The notes beneath the pieces are model-generated. The model was not told the origin of the DNA. It saw nothing but the letters and a program-made list of their open reading frames with translations, and did no database searches. Position numbers and translations under genes: made by a program. DNA of 64,000 nt, taken from assembly GCA_964529005.1 (NCBI GenBank), contig CAZGUH010000018.1, forward strand, positions 10,732 to 74,731, in the 5' to 3' direction. Position 1 is the first letter of the stretch; each line of letters starts with the position of its first letter. The stretch is from CAZGUH01 sp964529005 (lineage in GTDB: Bacteria > Actinomycetota > Acidimicrobiia > Acidimicrobiales > Ilumatobacteraceae). Below, in pieces: positions 8,293 through 16,363 of the stretch.

Positions 8293-9146
8293 CCCTGCTC
8301 GAAGTCGACGGTCTCACCAAGGTGTTCCGCCGCCGGCGGCTGTTCCGACCGCCGATCGAGCACCGCGCCGTCGACGACGTCAGCTTCCGCATCGAGCGTG
8401 GGCGCACGCTGGCCATCGTCGGCGAATCCGGCGCCGGCAAGTCGACGATCGCGCGCCTCGTCACGCGCTTGATCGAGCCGGACTCCGGCTCGGTCCGCTT
8501 CGACGGCGTCGACCTGCTCGCCCTCAGCAGCCGGGAGATGCGCGAGCGCAGGCGCGACATCCAGATGATCTTCCAGGATCCGTACGGCTCGTTCGACCCG
8601 CGGGTCCAGATCGGGGTCACCGTCGCCGAGCCGCTGAAGGCGCACTTCGGCATGAACCGCCCCGACCGGGAGAAGGCGGCGCTCGAGGCGCTCGTCAGCG
8701 TCGGGCTCGGCGCCCATCACCTCCACCGCCGCCCGCACCAGCTGTCGGGCGGGCAGCTCCAGCGCGTCTCGATCGCGCGCGCGTTGACCGTCGACCCGAA
8801 GCTGATCCTGTGCGACGAGGCTGTCGCCGCCCTCGACGTGTCGATCCGCGGGCAGGTGCTCAACCTCCTGCTCGACATCCAGGAGAGCCGCGGCGTCTCG
8901 TACCTGTTCATCGCCCACGACCTGGCGATCGTCGAGGCGTTCGCCGACGACGTCGTCGTGATGAAGGCGGGACGCGTGATGGAGGCCGCTCCCGCCGCCG
9001 AGTTGTTCGCGCGGCCGGCGAGCGAGTACACACGTCAGCTGCTCGACGCCAGCCCGATCGCCGATCCCGCGCGGCGCCGGCGGCGCGCGGCCGACCGATC
9101 CGCCGCTCGCGGCGGCGATTCCGTTCCGACGATGGGAGTGCTGTGA
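8289..9146 (+). CDS. DppF-type ABC ATPase
   Basis: 285 residues. Walker A GESGAGKS is at 45-52, the signature L-S-G-G-Q-L-Q-R near 152-159, then Walker B L-I-L-C-D-E-A. The last has Ala where Pro is usual in the D-E-P motif, but the catalytic Glu is kept. It starts with an ATGA overlap on the previous stop. It is the second nucleotide-binding subunit of the importer and is shorter at the C-terminus than typical DppF proteins, ending in an Arg-rich tail after residue 265. Energy coupling role by family; ligand undefined. Confidence 0.92.
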   Translation: MTLLEVDGLTKVFRRRRLFRPPIEHRAVDDVSFRIERGRTLAIVGESGAGKSTIARLVTRLIEPDSGSVRFDGVDLLALSSREMRERRRDIQMIFQDPYGSFDPRVQIGVTVAEPLKAHFGMNRPDREKAALEALVSVGLGAHHLHRRPHQLSGGQLQRVSIARALTVDPKLILCDEAVAALDVSIRGQVLNLLLDIQESRGVSYLFIAHDLAIVEAFADDVVVMKAGRVMEAAPAAELFARPASEYTRQLLDASPIADPARRRRRAADRSAARGGDSVPTMGVL

Positions 9147-9985
9147 CAGAACCGGCGGCAGACGACGCGTTGGCGACCTCCGAGCGATGGGGGGTCGCGG
9201 AGGGGTTGCTCACCGGCAAGGTGATCGCGGTCGCTGGGGTCGGTCCCGGCCTCGGCGCGCACATCGCCGTCGCCGCCGCTCGCGCCGGCGCTGCCGTCGT
9301 GCTCGGGGCCCGGTCGGCGGGCTACCTCGACGCGCTGGCGGGCGGGATGACCAAGGCCGGATTTCGGGTCGCCTGGGAGCGGTGCGACATCAGCGACCCG
9401 CAGGACTGCGCGCGCCTCGTGGCGCGCGCCGTGGAGGACTTCGGCGGCCTCGACGGCGTCGTGCAGAACGCGTACCGCCCGGGGCCGCTGAACGCGCCGA
9501 TCCTCGACGCCGACTTCGACGAGTGGCGGGCCGCCATGGACGTCAACCTGTTCGGATCGCTCCAGCTGAGCCGCGCGGCGGTGCCCGCGATGCGCGCACG
9601 CGGCGGCGGCTCGCTGGTGTTCGTCAGCTCGCAGATCGTCCGGCGGGTGCTTCCCGGACGTGGGGCGTATGCCGCGTCGAAGGCGGCGCTGATGGCAGCC
9701 GCCCAGGTGCTCGCCCGCGAGCTCGGACCCGAGCGCATCCGTGTCAACTGCGTGGTGCCCGGGCGCATGTGGGGTCCGAGCTTCCGAGACGCCTACGCGC
9801 AGCGCGCCGCCGATCAGGGCGTGACGCTCGAGGAGGTCCTCGCGCCGGTGCGTGCCCTGCTGTCGCTGCCCGACATCCCCACCGATGCCGACTGCGTCGG
9901 CCCGGCGCTGTTCCTGCTGTCGGACCTCGCCAGCGCGATGACCGGGCAGGGCGTGGACGTCAACGGCGGCGAGACGTTCCACTGA
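9143..9985 (+). CDS. SDR oxidoreductase, GxGPGLG subfamily
   Basis: 280 residues. The nucleotide-binding loop is GVGPGLG (32-38) instead of the usual TGxxxGxG. The catalytic residues Ser163, Tyr176 and Lys180 are present, and the C-terminus is V-N-G-G-E-T-F-H. The protein at 44046-44888 is a close paralogue with the same active-site numbering and an almost identical S-Q-I-V-R-R-V segment. Relatives also sit at 22216 and 45867. It is coupled by GTGA to the ATPase gene, so it should be made with the importer and probably oxidises or reduces the imported compound. A strong hairpin follows its stop. Confidence 0.9.
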   Translation: MTEPAADDALATSERWGVAEGLLTGKVIAVAGVGPGLGAHIAVAAARAGAAVVLGARSAGYLDALAGGMTKAGFRVAWERCDISDPQDCARLVARAVEDFGGLDGVVQNAYRPGPLNAPILDADFDEWRAAMDVNLFGSLQLSRAAVPAMRARGGGSLVFVSSQIVRRVLPGRGAYAASKAALMAAAQVLARELGPERIRVNCVVPGRMWGPSFRDAYAQRAADQGVTLEEVLAPVRALLSLPDIPTDADCVGPALFLLSDLASAMTGQGVDVNGGETFH

Positions 9986-9994
9986 CGGCCCGCT

Positions 9995-10033
9995 CTGACG
10001 CTCTGACGACGCGCGGCGCCGTCAGAGCGTCAG
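9995..10033. terminator. Bidirectional hairpin between convergent genes
   Basis: CTGACGCTCTGACG (9995-10008) pairs perfectly with CGTCAGAGCGTCAG (10020-10033) around an 11-base loop. It lies between the SDR stop and the stop of the convergent VOC gene. No T-tract follows, which is common in high-GC actinobacteria. Confidence 0.7.
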
Positions 10034-10528
10034 CGGCACCTGCGCCCCGACGCGCTCGCAGTAGCGCGGGTAGCGGGCGATGTCGACGAGCTCGACGCGG
10101 AACTGGCCGGGCTTGGTGAGGTAGGCGAACATCGCCGGCTTGCCGTCGTCGCCGAGTGCGCACACCTGGATCCGCCATCCGCGCCGTTGCAGCCGCTCGA
10201 CGTCGCCGCGCACGTCGTTGGACCAGTAGGCGTGGTGGTGGAGCGCGATCAGCTCGTCGGTGGCCCACACCCCGCCGGGCGCGCCCTGGATCAGCTCGAT
10301 GTGCATCGGGCCTCCGATCGTGTGCACCGCCACGCTCTCCAGGCTGACCGGGCCGTCGGGGCTCCAGAAATCCATCGGCTCGGCGTGCGAGCGGTCGGAC
10401 CAGCGGAAGCCGAATGCATCCGTCAGGACCTGCACTGCTCGGTCGACGTCGTTGGTCGCCAGGCCGAGGTGGTACGGCATGCGCTCCATCTCCGGCAACG
10501 ACGCGGCGGCGAACTGTGCGAGGTCCAT
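10022..10528 (-). CDS. VOC-family (glyoxalase-like) protein
   Basis: 168 residues with two beta-alpha-beta-beta-beta modules of the vicinal oxygen chelate fold. The first begins at Y-H-L-G-L-A-T near residue 19 and the second around H-H-H-A-Y-W near 97. The conserved His and Glu positions (H-I-E-L-I-Q-G, V-E-L-V-D) suggest a metal site. It is a paralogue of the VOC protein at 35254-35802, sharing P-Y-H-L-G-x-A-T and the E-L-x-Q-G-x-P-G-x-x-W segment. VOC proteins include dioxygenases, epimerases and isomerases, so the reaction cannot be named. It diverges from the thioesterase gene with operator site 3 between them. Confidence 0.85.
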   Translation of the reverse strand: MDLAQFAAASLPEMERMPYHLGLATNDVDRAVQVLTDAFGFRWSDRSHAEPMDFWSPDGPVSLESVAVHTIGGPMHIELIQGAPGGVWATDELIALHHHAYWSNDVRGDVERLQRRGWRIQVCALGDDGKPAMFAYLTKPGQFRVELVDIARYPRYCERVGAQVPLTL

Positions 10529-10563
10529 GGCGCGGATCCTACCGACGGCGCCGCCGCCAGGCG

Positions 10564-10577
10564 AACAAGCGCATGCT
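10564..10577. promoter_or_regulatory. KstR2-like operator (site 3)
   Basis: AACAAGCGCATGCT, one mismatch (C-A-T-G for C-T-T-G). It lies in the 109-bp divergent region between the VOC and thioesterase genes. A TAGGAT -10-like hexamer on each side (10591-10596 forward, 10536-10541 reverse) could serve the two genes. Confidence 0.6.
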
Positions 10578-10637
10578 TAAGTCCGGGCGGTAGGATCGCC
10601 GTGGGGCGGTGTCGAGCCGAGCGAGACGAGGAGCGCT

Positions 10638-11294
10638 GTGGAGCCGATCGCGACGACCGATGCGAGCGAGCTGCGCGCCGCCGCGGCGACGCCGCTGCGC
10701 GAGCTGGCCCACGCCCTCGTCGGTCACGACGTCGACGACGAACTGCTCGCCGAGATCGCCGCCACGGCTGGGCGCTGGGTCGGCACAGCGCGCGGCGCGC
10801 CCCCGCGGCGGCGCAGCCTCGCGGCCTATCTCGACGACCTCGACGTCGAGCCTCCCGGCGACGGCGAGCCCGTCGACCACTACGACGAGTGCGCCGTGTC
10901 GGGCCGCTCCAACCCGTTCTCGATCGACATGTCGGCCGTCCGCCGCGGTGACGCGGTGGTCGTGCGCGCCGTCTTCGGCCCCGCGTTCGAAGGCGTCCCC
11001 GGTCGGGCGCACGGAGGGCTCGTCGCCGCCGCGTTCGACGACTGCATGGGCTTCCTGACCGCGATGTACGACCACCCGGTCGTACAGGGGGAGTTGACGA
11101 TCCGCTACGTCGCTCCCACTCCGATCGGCGAGGAGGTGGAGATCGTCGTGCGGGAGGTCGAACGGCAGGGACGCAAGGTCACCGTGGAGGCGGAGATGTC
11201 GGCGGGCGGGCAGGTGACCGCCAGGGCACGCGGTGTCCACGTCGTGGTCGACCGGCAGCGCATCGTCGCCTCCGCCACCGCCGACCGAAGCTAG
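10638..11294 (+). CDS. PaaI-type acyl-CoA thioesterase
   Basis: 218 residues beginning at GTG with GAGGAG just upstream. The hotdog domain occupies the C-terminal two thirds. It contains A-H-G-G-L-V-A-A-A-F-D-D (about residues 124-135), the HGG-x-x-x-x-x-x-D/E active-site signature of the 4HBT/PaaI thioesterases. The first 60 residues are an alpha-helical extension not seen in minimal PaaI. It likely hydrolyses a dead-end acyl-CoA and releases CoA. Its stop codon falls inside a half-operator (11293-11306), and the CoA-transferase gene follows after 103 bp. Confidence 0.85.
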   Translation: MEPIATTDASELRAAAATPLRELAHALVGHDVDDELLAEIAATAGRWVGTARGAPPRRRSLAAYLDDLDVEPPGDGEPVDHYDECAVSGRSNPFSIDMSAVRRGDAVVVRAVFGPAFEGVPGRAHGGLVAAAFDDCMGFLTAMYDHPVVQGELTIRYVAPTPIGEEVEIVVREVERQGRKVTVEAEMSAGGQVTARARGVHVVVDRQRIVASATADRS

Positions 11295-11306
11295 CGGTTG
11301 CTTGGT
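11293..11306. promoter_or_regulatory. KstR2-like half operator (site 4a)
   Basis: AGCGGTTGCTTGGT has an intact CTTGnT half but a poor left half. It overlaps the thioesterase stop codon and lies 53 bp upstream of the full sites 4b and 4c (closest ends), so it may assist cooperative binding. Confidence 0.35.
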
Positions 11307-11326
11307 ATTGTTGTGTCCGTGGATTG

Positions 11327-11356
11327 TTGACGGCCGAGCCTCCGGTTCGGTAAATT
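11327..11356 (+). promoter_or_regulatory. Promoter of the CoA-transferase gene
   Basis: TTGACG (11327-11332) and TAAATT (11351-11356) lie 18 bp apart. Two operators directly downstream would cover the transcription start. Confidence 0.5.
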
Positions 11357-11358
11357 TT

Positions 11359-11391
11359 CCCGAGCGCTTGGTCAAGAACCAAGCGGATGGA
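11359..11391. promoter_or_regulatory. Paired KstR2-like operators (sites 4b, 4c)
   Basis: CCCGAGCGCTTGGT (11359-11372) and ACCAAGCGGATGGA (11378-11391) each match the palindrome. Together they make a perfect 8-bp inverted repeat, CGCTTGGT/ACCAAGCG, around a 5-base spacer, so the strong half-sites face each other. The pair sits between the -10 hexamer and the start codon at 11398. Confidence 0.6.
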
Positions 11392-11397
11392 GGAACG

Positions 11398-12582
11398 ATG
11401 GCTGCTTCCGACGTTGCGGAGCAGGAGCCTTACAGGCCGCTCAGCGGTGTGCGGGTGCTCGATCTCAGCCGTTTGATCGTGGGCGGGCTGACGACGCGCC
11501 AGCTTGCCGATCTCGGCGCCGACGTGGTCAAGGTGGAAGAGCCCGGCTCGGGCGACTATCTGCGTGCGATCCCGCCGTTCGTCGACGGTGAAGGCGTGTG
11601 GCACCACCTGCTGAACAGGAACAAGCGCAGCATCGCGCTCGACATCGTTGGCAGCGAGACCGACCGGGAGACGCTCCGCCGGCTGGTCGGCGTCGCCGAC
11701 GTGGTGGTCGACGTGTCCCGCCCGGGGAGCCTCGAGCGCATGGGCATCGACATCGCCCAGTTCCGGCGCGAGCGCCCCGAGCTGATCGTGTGTTCGATCA
11801 CCGGCTTCGGGCAGACGGGCCCATGGTCGATGATGGCTGCGCACGGCATGAACATGGACAGCCTGGCGAGCACGATCATCATCGGCTACGACGGCGACGA
11901 AGCGCGCTTCGAACAGGTCGCCTACACCGGGCTCAGCCAGGAGCAGGGCTCGCTGAACGGCGCCCTGGCGATCTGCGCCGCCCTCGTCAACGTCCGTGGC
12001 GGCGGCAGTGGCGCGTGGATCGACATCTCGTGCTGGGACGGTCTGGTCGACATGAACCGCACGGCGATCGCGTACCTCGCCGCGACCGGTGAGACGGTGC
12101 AGGAGAGCCAGAAGCACATGTGGGGCTCGTTGCATCGCATCTACAAGACGAAGGACGGCAAGTCGATCTTCATCGCGGTGATCGAGGAGAAGTTCTGGAA
12201 GCAGTTCTGCGAGGCCGTCGACCGCCCGGACCTCCTCGATCGGTGGAACGGCAAGGGAGGCGTCGACTACGGCGACCCCAGCCTCATCGGGGAGATGGAA
12301 GAGATCATCGGCTCGCGCACGGCGGAGGAGTGGCAGGACACCTTCATCCACTGGGGGCTCCCCGGCAGCCAGCTGATGACCCTCGAAGAGGTGATGCAGT
12401 CCGAGCACTTCCGTGAGCGGGCGCTGCTGGAGCAGGTGGACGGTCGCCGGATCCCGAACATGGCCGGGCCGATCCGCTGGATCGATCACCCGGGCCATCG
12501 CCCGGGGTGGCATCCCCAGCCGGCCCCCGAGGTCGGCGCCCACGGCGCCGCGGTGCTCGCCGACTGGCTGGGTGAGCGCTAG
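11398..12582 (+). CDS. CaiB/BaiF-type CoA-transferase
   Basis: 394 residues, family III CoA-transferase. The N-terminal V-R-V-L-D-L-S-R and L-G-A-D-V-V-K-V-E motifs (about 16-50), N-R-N-K-R-S-I near 77 and a G-F-G-Q-T-G-P loop near 138 are all present. Where canonical members carry the nucleophilic Asp before the A-M-S-G helix, this one reads A-H-G-M-N-M-D-S-L, so the usual Asp seems to be Gly. It is therefore close to the variant used by some bile-acid, phenylpropionate or racemase-type members. Either a CoA-transferase or a 2-methylacyl-CoA racemase-like activity would fit. It is a single-gene unit with its own promoter and two operators. Confidence 0.85.
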   Translation: MAASDVAEQEPYRPLSGVRVLDLSRLIVGGLTTRQLADLGADVVKVEEPGSGDYLRAIPPFVDGEGVWHHLLNRNKRSIALDIVGSETDRETLRRLVGVADVVVDVSRPGSLERMGIDIAQFRRERPELIVCSITGFGQTGPWSMMAAHGMNMDSLASTIIIGYDGDEARFEQVAYTGLSQEQGSLNGALAICAALVNVRGGGSGAWIDISCWDGLVDMNRTAIAYLAATGETVQESQKHMWGSLHRIYKTKDGKSIFIAVIEEKFWKQFCEAVDRPDLLDRWNGKGGVDYGDPSLIGEMEEIIGSRTAEEWQDTFIHWGLPGSQLMTLEEVMQSEHFRERALLEQVDGRRIPNMAGPIRWIDHPGHRPGWHPQPAPEVGAHGAAVLADWLGER

Positions 12583-12753
12583 GCCGCTGGCCGCCACGGC
12601 TCAGGCGTAGAGCTTGCCGTCCGGTGTGGTGGCGTGGCTCTCTGCTTCGACGTCCCCACGGCGGAGGCGCTCGGAACGCGACCCCGCGATCGGCTCGTTG
12701 CCGGGCATCGTCGGCCCGCCGGGGGAGCGTTCCACCTGCCGGCGAATGGCGCG

Positions 12754-12767
12754 ACCAAACGCTAGCT
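12754..12767. promoter_or_regulatory. KstR2-like operator (site 5)
   Basis: ACCAAACGCTAGCT, two mismatches. It is the only copy in the 253-bp region before the branched-chain-type importer operon. The rest of that region (12583-12835) holds no gene I can support. An AAGGGGG ribosome binding site precedes the ATG at 12836. Confidence 0.5.
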
Positions 12768-12835
12768 TGAACGGATCGAAGTGGGTAGAGTCGGCTCCGC
12801 GCGCATGCGCGATTGACATCTGAAGGGGGACCAAG

Positions 12836-14241
12836 ATGCGCCGGATGTTCCTGGGCGCCACGGTGGCCGTGGCGTTGATCGCCGCAGGCTGTGGCGACGA
12901 TGACGACTCCGATTCGAGTTCCACCGAAGGGGGCGGCGGGTCGGTCGAGACCACGACCGGCGCCAGCACCGGATCGAGCGGCGACTTCGTCGTCGACGAG
13001 CCGGTCAAGATCATCGGCTTCTGGGAGGTGAAGGNNNNNNNNNNNNNNNNNNNNNNNNNNNNNNNNNNNNNNNNNNNNNNNNNNNNNNNNNNNNNNNNNN
13101 NNNNNNNNNNNNNNNNNNNNNNNNNNNNNNNNNNGGCGACTTCGTCGTCGACGAGCCGGTCAAGATCATCGGCTTCTGGGAGGTGAAGGGCGAATCGGCC
13201 CCCGCGGTCGACGACTTCCAGAACGCGACCGAGATCGCGATCGAAGACATCAACGCCGCCGGCGGCGTCGGCGGAAAGCCCGTCGAGTTCGTCCGCGTCC
13301 CGGGGCCGGTCACCGATCCCCAGGCAGCGGTGACGCAGTACGTCAAGGCGATCGCCGAGAAGCCGGCGATCATCGTCGGCGCCGGGGGCTCGACGGAAGC
13401 GCTGAGCGCCCAGATCGCCCGCGGCGGCATCCCGCTCATCTCGCCGGACGTCAACGCCAACGTCGAGTTCGGCGCGCCGGGGGGCAGCGAGTGGCTGTGG
13501 CTGATCTCCAGCGATCAACGCCAGTCATGGTCGAACGCGACGCGGTACGTCGTCGAGGAGCTGGGGGCGACCGAGCTCGGCACGATGGGCTACGCGATCC
13601 CGTTCGGGTCGATCGGGCGTGAGACGGTCGCCGAGGTGGCGCCGGAGCTCGGCGCAGAGGTCACCGTCGACCGCGAGATCCCCGTGCTCGGCCAGGACCT
13701 CACCCAGGCCGTGCTGGCGATGAAGGACGTCGACGCCGTGTTCAACGCGTCGTACAACAACGACAACGCCCTCCAGCTGAACCAGTTCGCCCAGAACGGC
13801 TACGAGATGCCCACAATGCTGCAAGGCGGCGTGATGCAGGTGGTCGGTGAGGGCAGCGGGCTGGTTTCGGGTCCGATCCTCGACACGGTGTACGCCTGGA
13901 CCGACTGCAACCCGCTGTCGGACGACCCGGGAATGCAGCGCTTCGCCGAGACGTACGAGGAGCGCTTCGGGGCCCCGCCGACGTACCTCGCGGCGATCAC
14001 CTACGACATGGTCCAGCTCGCCGCCGAGGCGATCCGCCAGGCGAAGTCGGTGGAGCCGCAGGCGGTGAACGACGCCATCGCCAACATCACGTACACCGAC
14101 GGCATCTGCATGCCGGACTATCACGCCGACGGCGCGCACGTGCTGGTGCACACGAACACGATCATCCACTTCAACCAGGGCGGCACCTGGGACGAGGTGA
14201 AGTCGTACACGAACGAGGATCTTCCGAAGGTCGGCTCCTGA
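12836..14241 (+). CDS. Branched-chain-amino-acid-type ABC substrate-binding lipoprotein
   Basis: A LivJ/UrtA-like periplasmic binding protein (Peripla_BP_6). The lipobox A-A-G-C puts the lipidated residue at Cys19, followed by an acidic Ser/Gly linker. An assembly gap interrupts the gene at 13035-13134. The same 55 bases lie on both sides and both copies are read in the same frame, so merging them gives one 416-residue protein with no stop. The mature domain starts with K-I-I-G-F-W-E-V-K-G-E-S and has the family's I-N-A-A-G-G-V-G-G-K-P-V strand turn. Operon partners are two hydantoinase/carboxylase subunits and LivGFHM. The ligand is unlikely to be simply an amino acid. Confidence 0.9.
12980..13189. 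other. Scaffold gap with duplicated 55-bp flanks
   Basis: The bases at 12980-13034 recur exactly at 13135-13189 around 100 Ns. As at 6152-6361, this is an unmerged contig overlap. Deleting 155 bases joins the two halves of the lipoprotein gene in frame. Confidence 0.9.
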
Positions 14242-14257
14242 CACGAGAGAGGCCGAG

Positions 14258-16363
14258 ATGGGTCAGCAGGGTTACGTGATCGGTGTCGACATCGGCGGCA
14301 CCTTCACCGACTGTGTGGTCGTCACTCCGGACGGCGCCACGGCCGTGGGAAAGGTGTCGACGACCCCGGACGACTTCTCCCGGGGGTTCTTCGGCTCGAT
14401 CGCGGCCGCTGCGGCCCAGCTCGGCCTCGACGAACGCGGCCTGATGGCGAGCACGACGAAGCTCGCCCACGGCACCACGGCGGGCATCAACGCGATCGTC
14501 ACCGGTTCGGGGGCCGAGGTCGGGCTGCTGGCGACGAAGGGGCACGGCGACGCCATCCGGGCGATGGCCGGCCAGGGCCGCGTGCTCGGGGCGTCGATCG
14601 AGGAGATCCTCGACTACAGCATCAGCGACCGCCCCGAGCCCGTCGTGCCCGCCGAACGGGTGGCGGAGGTGACCGAGCGCGTCGACTTCGCCGGTGACGT
14701 CGTCGTCGCGTTGCAGGAGGCCGAGGTGCACGCCGCGCTCGACCGGTTCGAGCGCCTCGGGGTCGGCGCCGTGGCGATCTCGTTCCTGTGGAGCTTCCAG
14801 AACCCCCAGCACGAGGAGCGCGCCCGCGAGATCGTCGTCGAACGATTCCCCGGCATGTTCGTGTCGTGCAGCCACGACGTCGCGCCGCGCATCGGCGAGT
14901 ACGGGCGCACCGTGTCGACCGTGATGAACGCCGCGATCGGCCCCCTGATGCTCACCTACATCGACCGGATCGTCAACGGCGCGCGCGACCGAGGGCTCCC
15001 GGGCGAGGTGCTGTTCGCGCTGTGCGAGGGCGGGCTCGTCTCCGCCGACGAAGCGCGGCGCCACCCGCTGAACACCGTGCAGTCCGGGCCGGTCGCCGGT
15101 GTCGTCGGCTCGGCGCGCGCCGGGGCCGTGATGGGCTACCCGAACGTGATCGTCACCGACATGGGCGGCACGACGCTCGACGTCGCGACCGTCGCCGACG
15201 GCGCCGTGTCGTTCAGCGAGGACAACGAGCTCGAGCGCCAGCGCGTCTACCTGCGCAAGGTCGACGTCGATTCGATCGGCGCCGGCGGCGGATCGGTGGC
15301 GTGGATCCACGAGGACAGCGGCACCCTGCGAGTCGGGCCGCGCAGCGCCGGCGCCGTGCCGGGTCCGATCTGCTACGGCCGTGGCGGCCAGGAGGTCACC
15401 GTCACCGACGCGGACCTCGTCCTCGGTGTGCTCAACCCGGACCGGCCGCTCGCCGGCGGGCTGCGTCTCGACCTCGACGCAGCCGCCCGGGGTGTCGACC
15501 GGCTCGCGCAGCGCCTCGGCATCTCCCGCGACGAGTGCGCCGCCGGCATCGTCGAGATCGTCGACAGCCGGATGGAGGATCTCATCCGGCGCGTGACGAT
15601 CCAGCGCGGCCAGGACCCGCGACGCTTCACCATGTGGGCCTACGGCGGGGCGAGTGGCGCGCACGCGGGCCTGTTCGGCCGCGACGTGGGCGTGCGCGAG
15701 GTCGTGTTCCCGCTCAACGATCTCTCGTCGGTCTGGTCCGCCTATGGCCTGGCGCAGCTCGCGCCGTCGCGCACGTTCCTCGCCAGCGTGCTGTTCCGCA
15801 CGCCGTTCGACCTCGGCGCGATCGCGGACGTGCTCGATCGGCTCGAGCGCCAAGCGCTGGCGTACACCGCGGCCCATGGCCTCACCGACGTGCTCGTCGA
15901 GCGCCGCGCCGACATGAAGTACTCGCTCCAGGTGTTCGAGGTCGAAGTCGACGTGCCCGCCGGCCGTGTCGACACGGCGTGGGCCGAGCAGCTGATGGAG
16001 AACTTCCATGCCACCTACGACGCCCGCTTCGGCGCCGGGGCGGGGTACGCGGCCGCCGGCGCCGTGCTCACCGCGCTGCGGGTCACCGTCACGTCGGCGA
16101 CGCAGGAGCTGACCGTGCCGGCGCTGAAGGGGGACACCGCCGGCGCCCCGGAGCCCGAGGGCGTCCGCCCGGTGTACTGGAGCGAGGCGCGGGCCCGTCC
16201 CGAGACGCCGGTGTACTGGGGCCCGAGCCTCCAGCCGGGCCACCACATCGCGGGGCCGGCGATCGCCGAGTACCCCAACACGACGATCGCCGTGCGGCCG
16301 GGGCAGGCGATGCGCATCGACAAGGTCGGCAACGTGATCCTGAGCCTGAAGGAGGAGTCGTGA
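14258..16363 (+). CDS. HyuA-like hydantoinase / acetone-carboxylase beta-type subunit
   Basis: 701 residues of the hydantoinase A / N-methylhydantoinase family. The actin-like ATPase phosphate loops are clear: V-D-I-G-G-T-F-T-D at about 10-18 and D-M-G-G-T-T-L-D-V-A near 302-311. The G-A-G-G-G-S segment follows near 345. The family couples ATP hydrolysis to ring opening of hydantoins or oxoproline, or to phosphorylation of ketones for carboxylation (AcxA, Apc). It overlaps HyuB by GTGA, so they form one complex. Because the HyuB partner carries an AcxC-like zinc ribbon, I favour a ketone carboxylase over a hydantoinase. It lies in a KstR2-site operon between an SBP and its permeases. Confidence 0.88.
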   Translation: MGQQGYVIGVDIGGTFTDCVVVTPDGATAVGKVSTTPDDFSRGFFGSIAAAAAQLGLDERGLMASTTKLAHGTTAGINAIVTGSGAEVGLLATKGHGDAIRAMAGQGRVLGASIEEILDYSISDRPEPVVPAERVAEVTERVDFAGDVVVALQEAEVHAALDRFERLGVGAVAISFLWSFQNPQHEERAREIVVERFPGMFVSCSHDVAPRIGEYGRTVSTVMNAAIGPLMLTYIDRIVNGARDRGLPGEVLFALCEGGLVSADEARRHPLNTVQSGPVAGVVGSARAGAVMGYPNVIVTDMGGTTLDVATVADGAVSFSEDNELERQRVYLRKVDVDSIGAGGGSVAWIHEDSGTLRVGPRSAGAVPGPICYGRGGQEVTVTDADLVLGVLNPDRPLAGGLRLDLDAAARGVDRLAQRLGISRDECAAGIVEIVDSRMEDLIRRVTIQRGQDPRRFTMWAYGGASGAHAGLFGRDVGVREVVFPLNDLSSVWSAYGLAQLAPSRTFLASVLFRTPFDLGAIADVLDRLERQALAYTAAHGLTDVLVERRADMKYSLQVFEVEVDVPAGRVDTAWAEQLMENFHATYDARFGAGAGYAAAGAVLTALRVTVTSATQELTVPALKGDTAGAPEPEGVRPVYWSEARARPETPVYWGPSLQPGHHIAGPAIAEYPNTTIAVRPGQAMRIDKVGNVILSLKEES

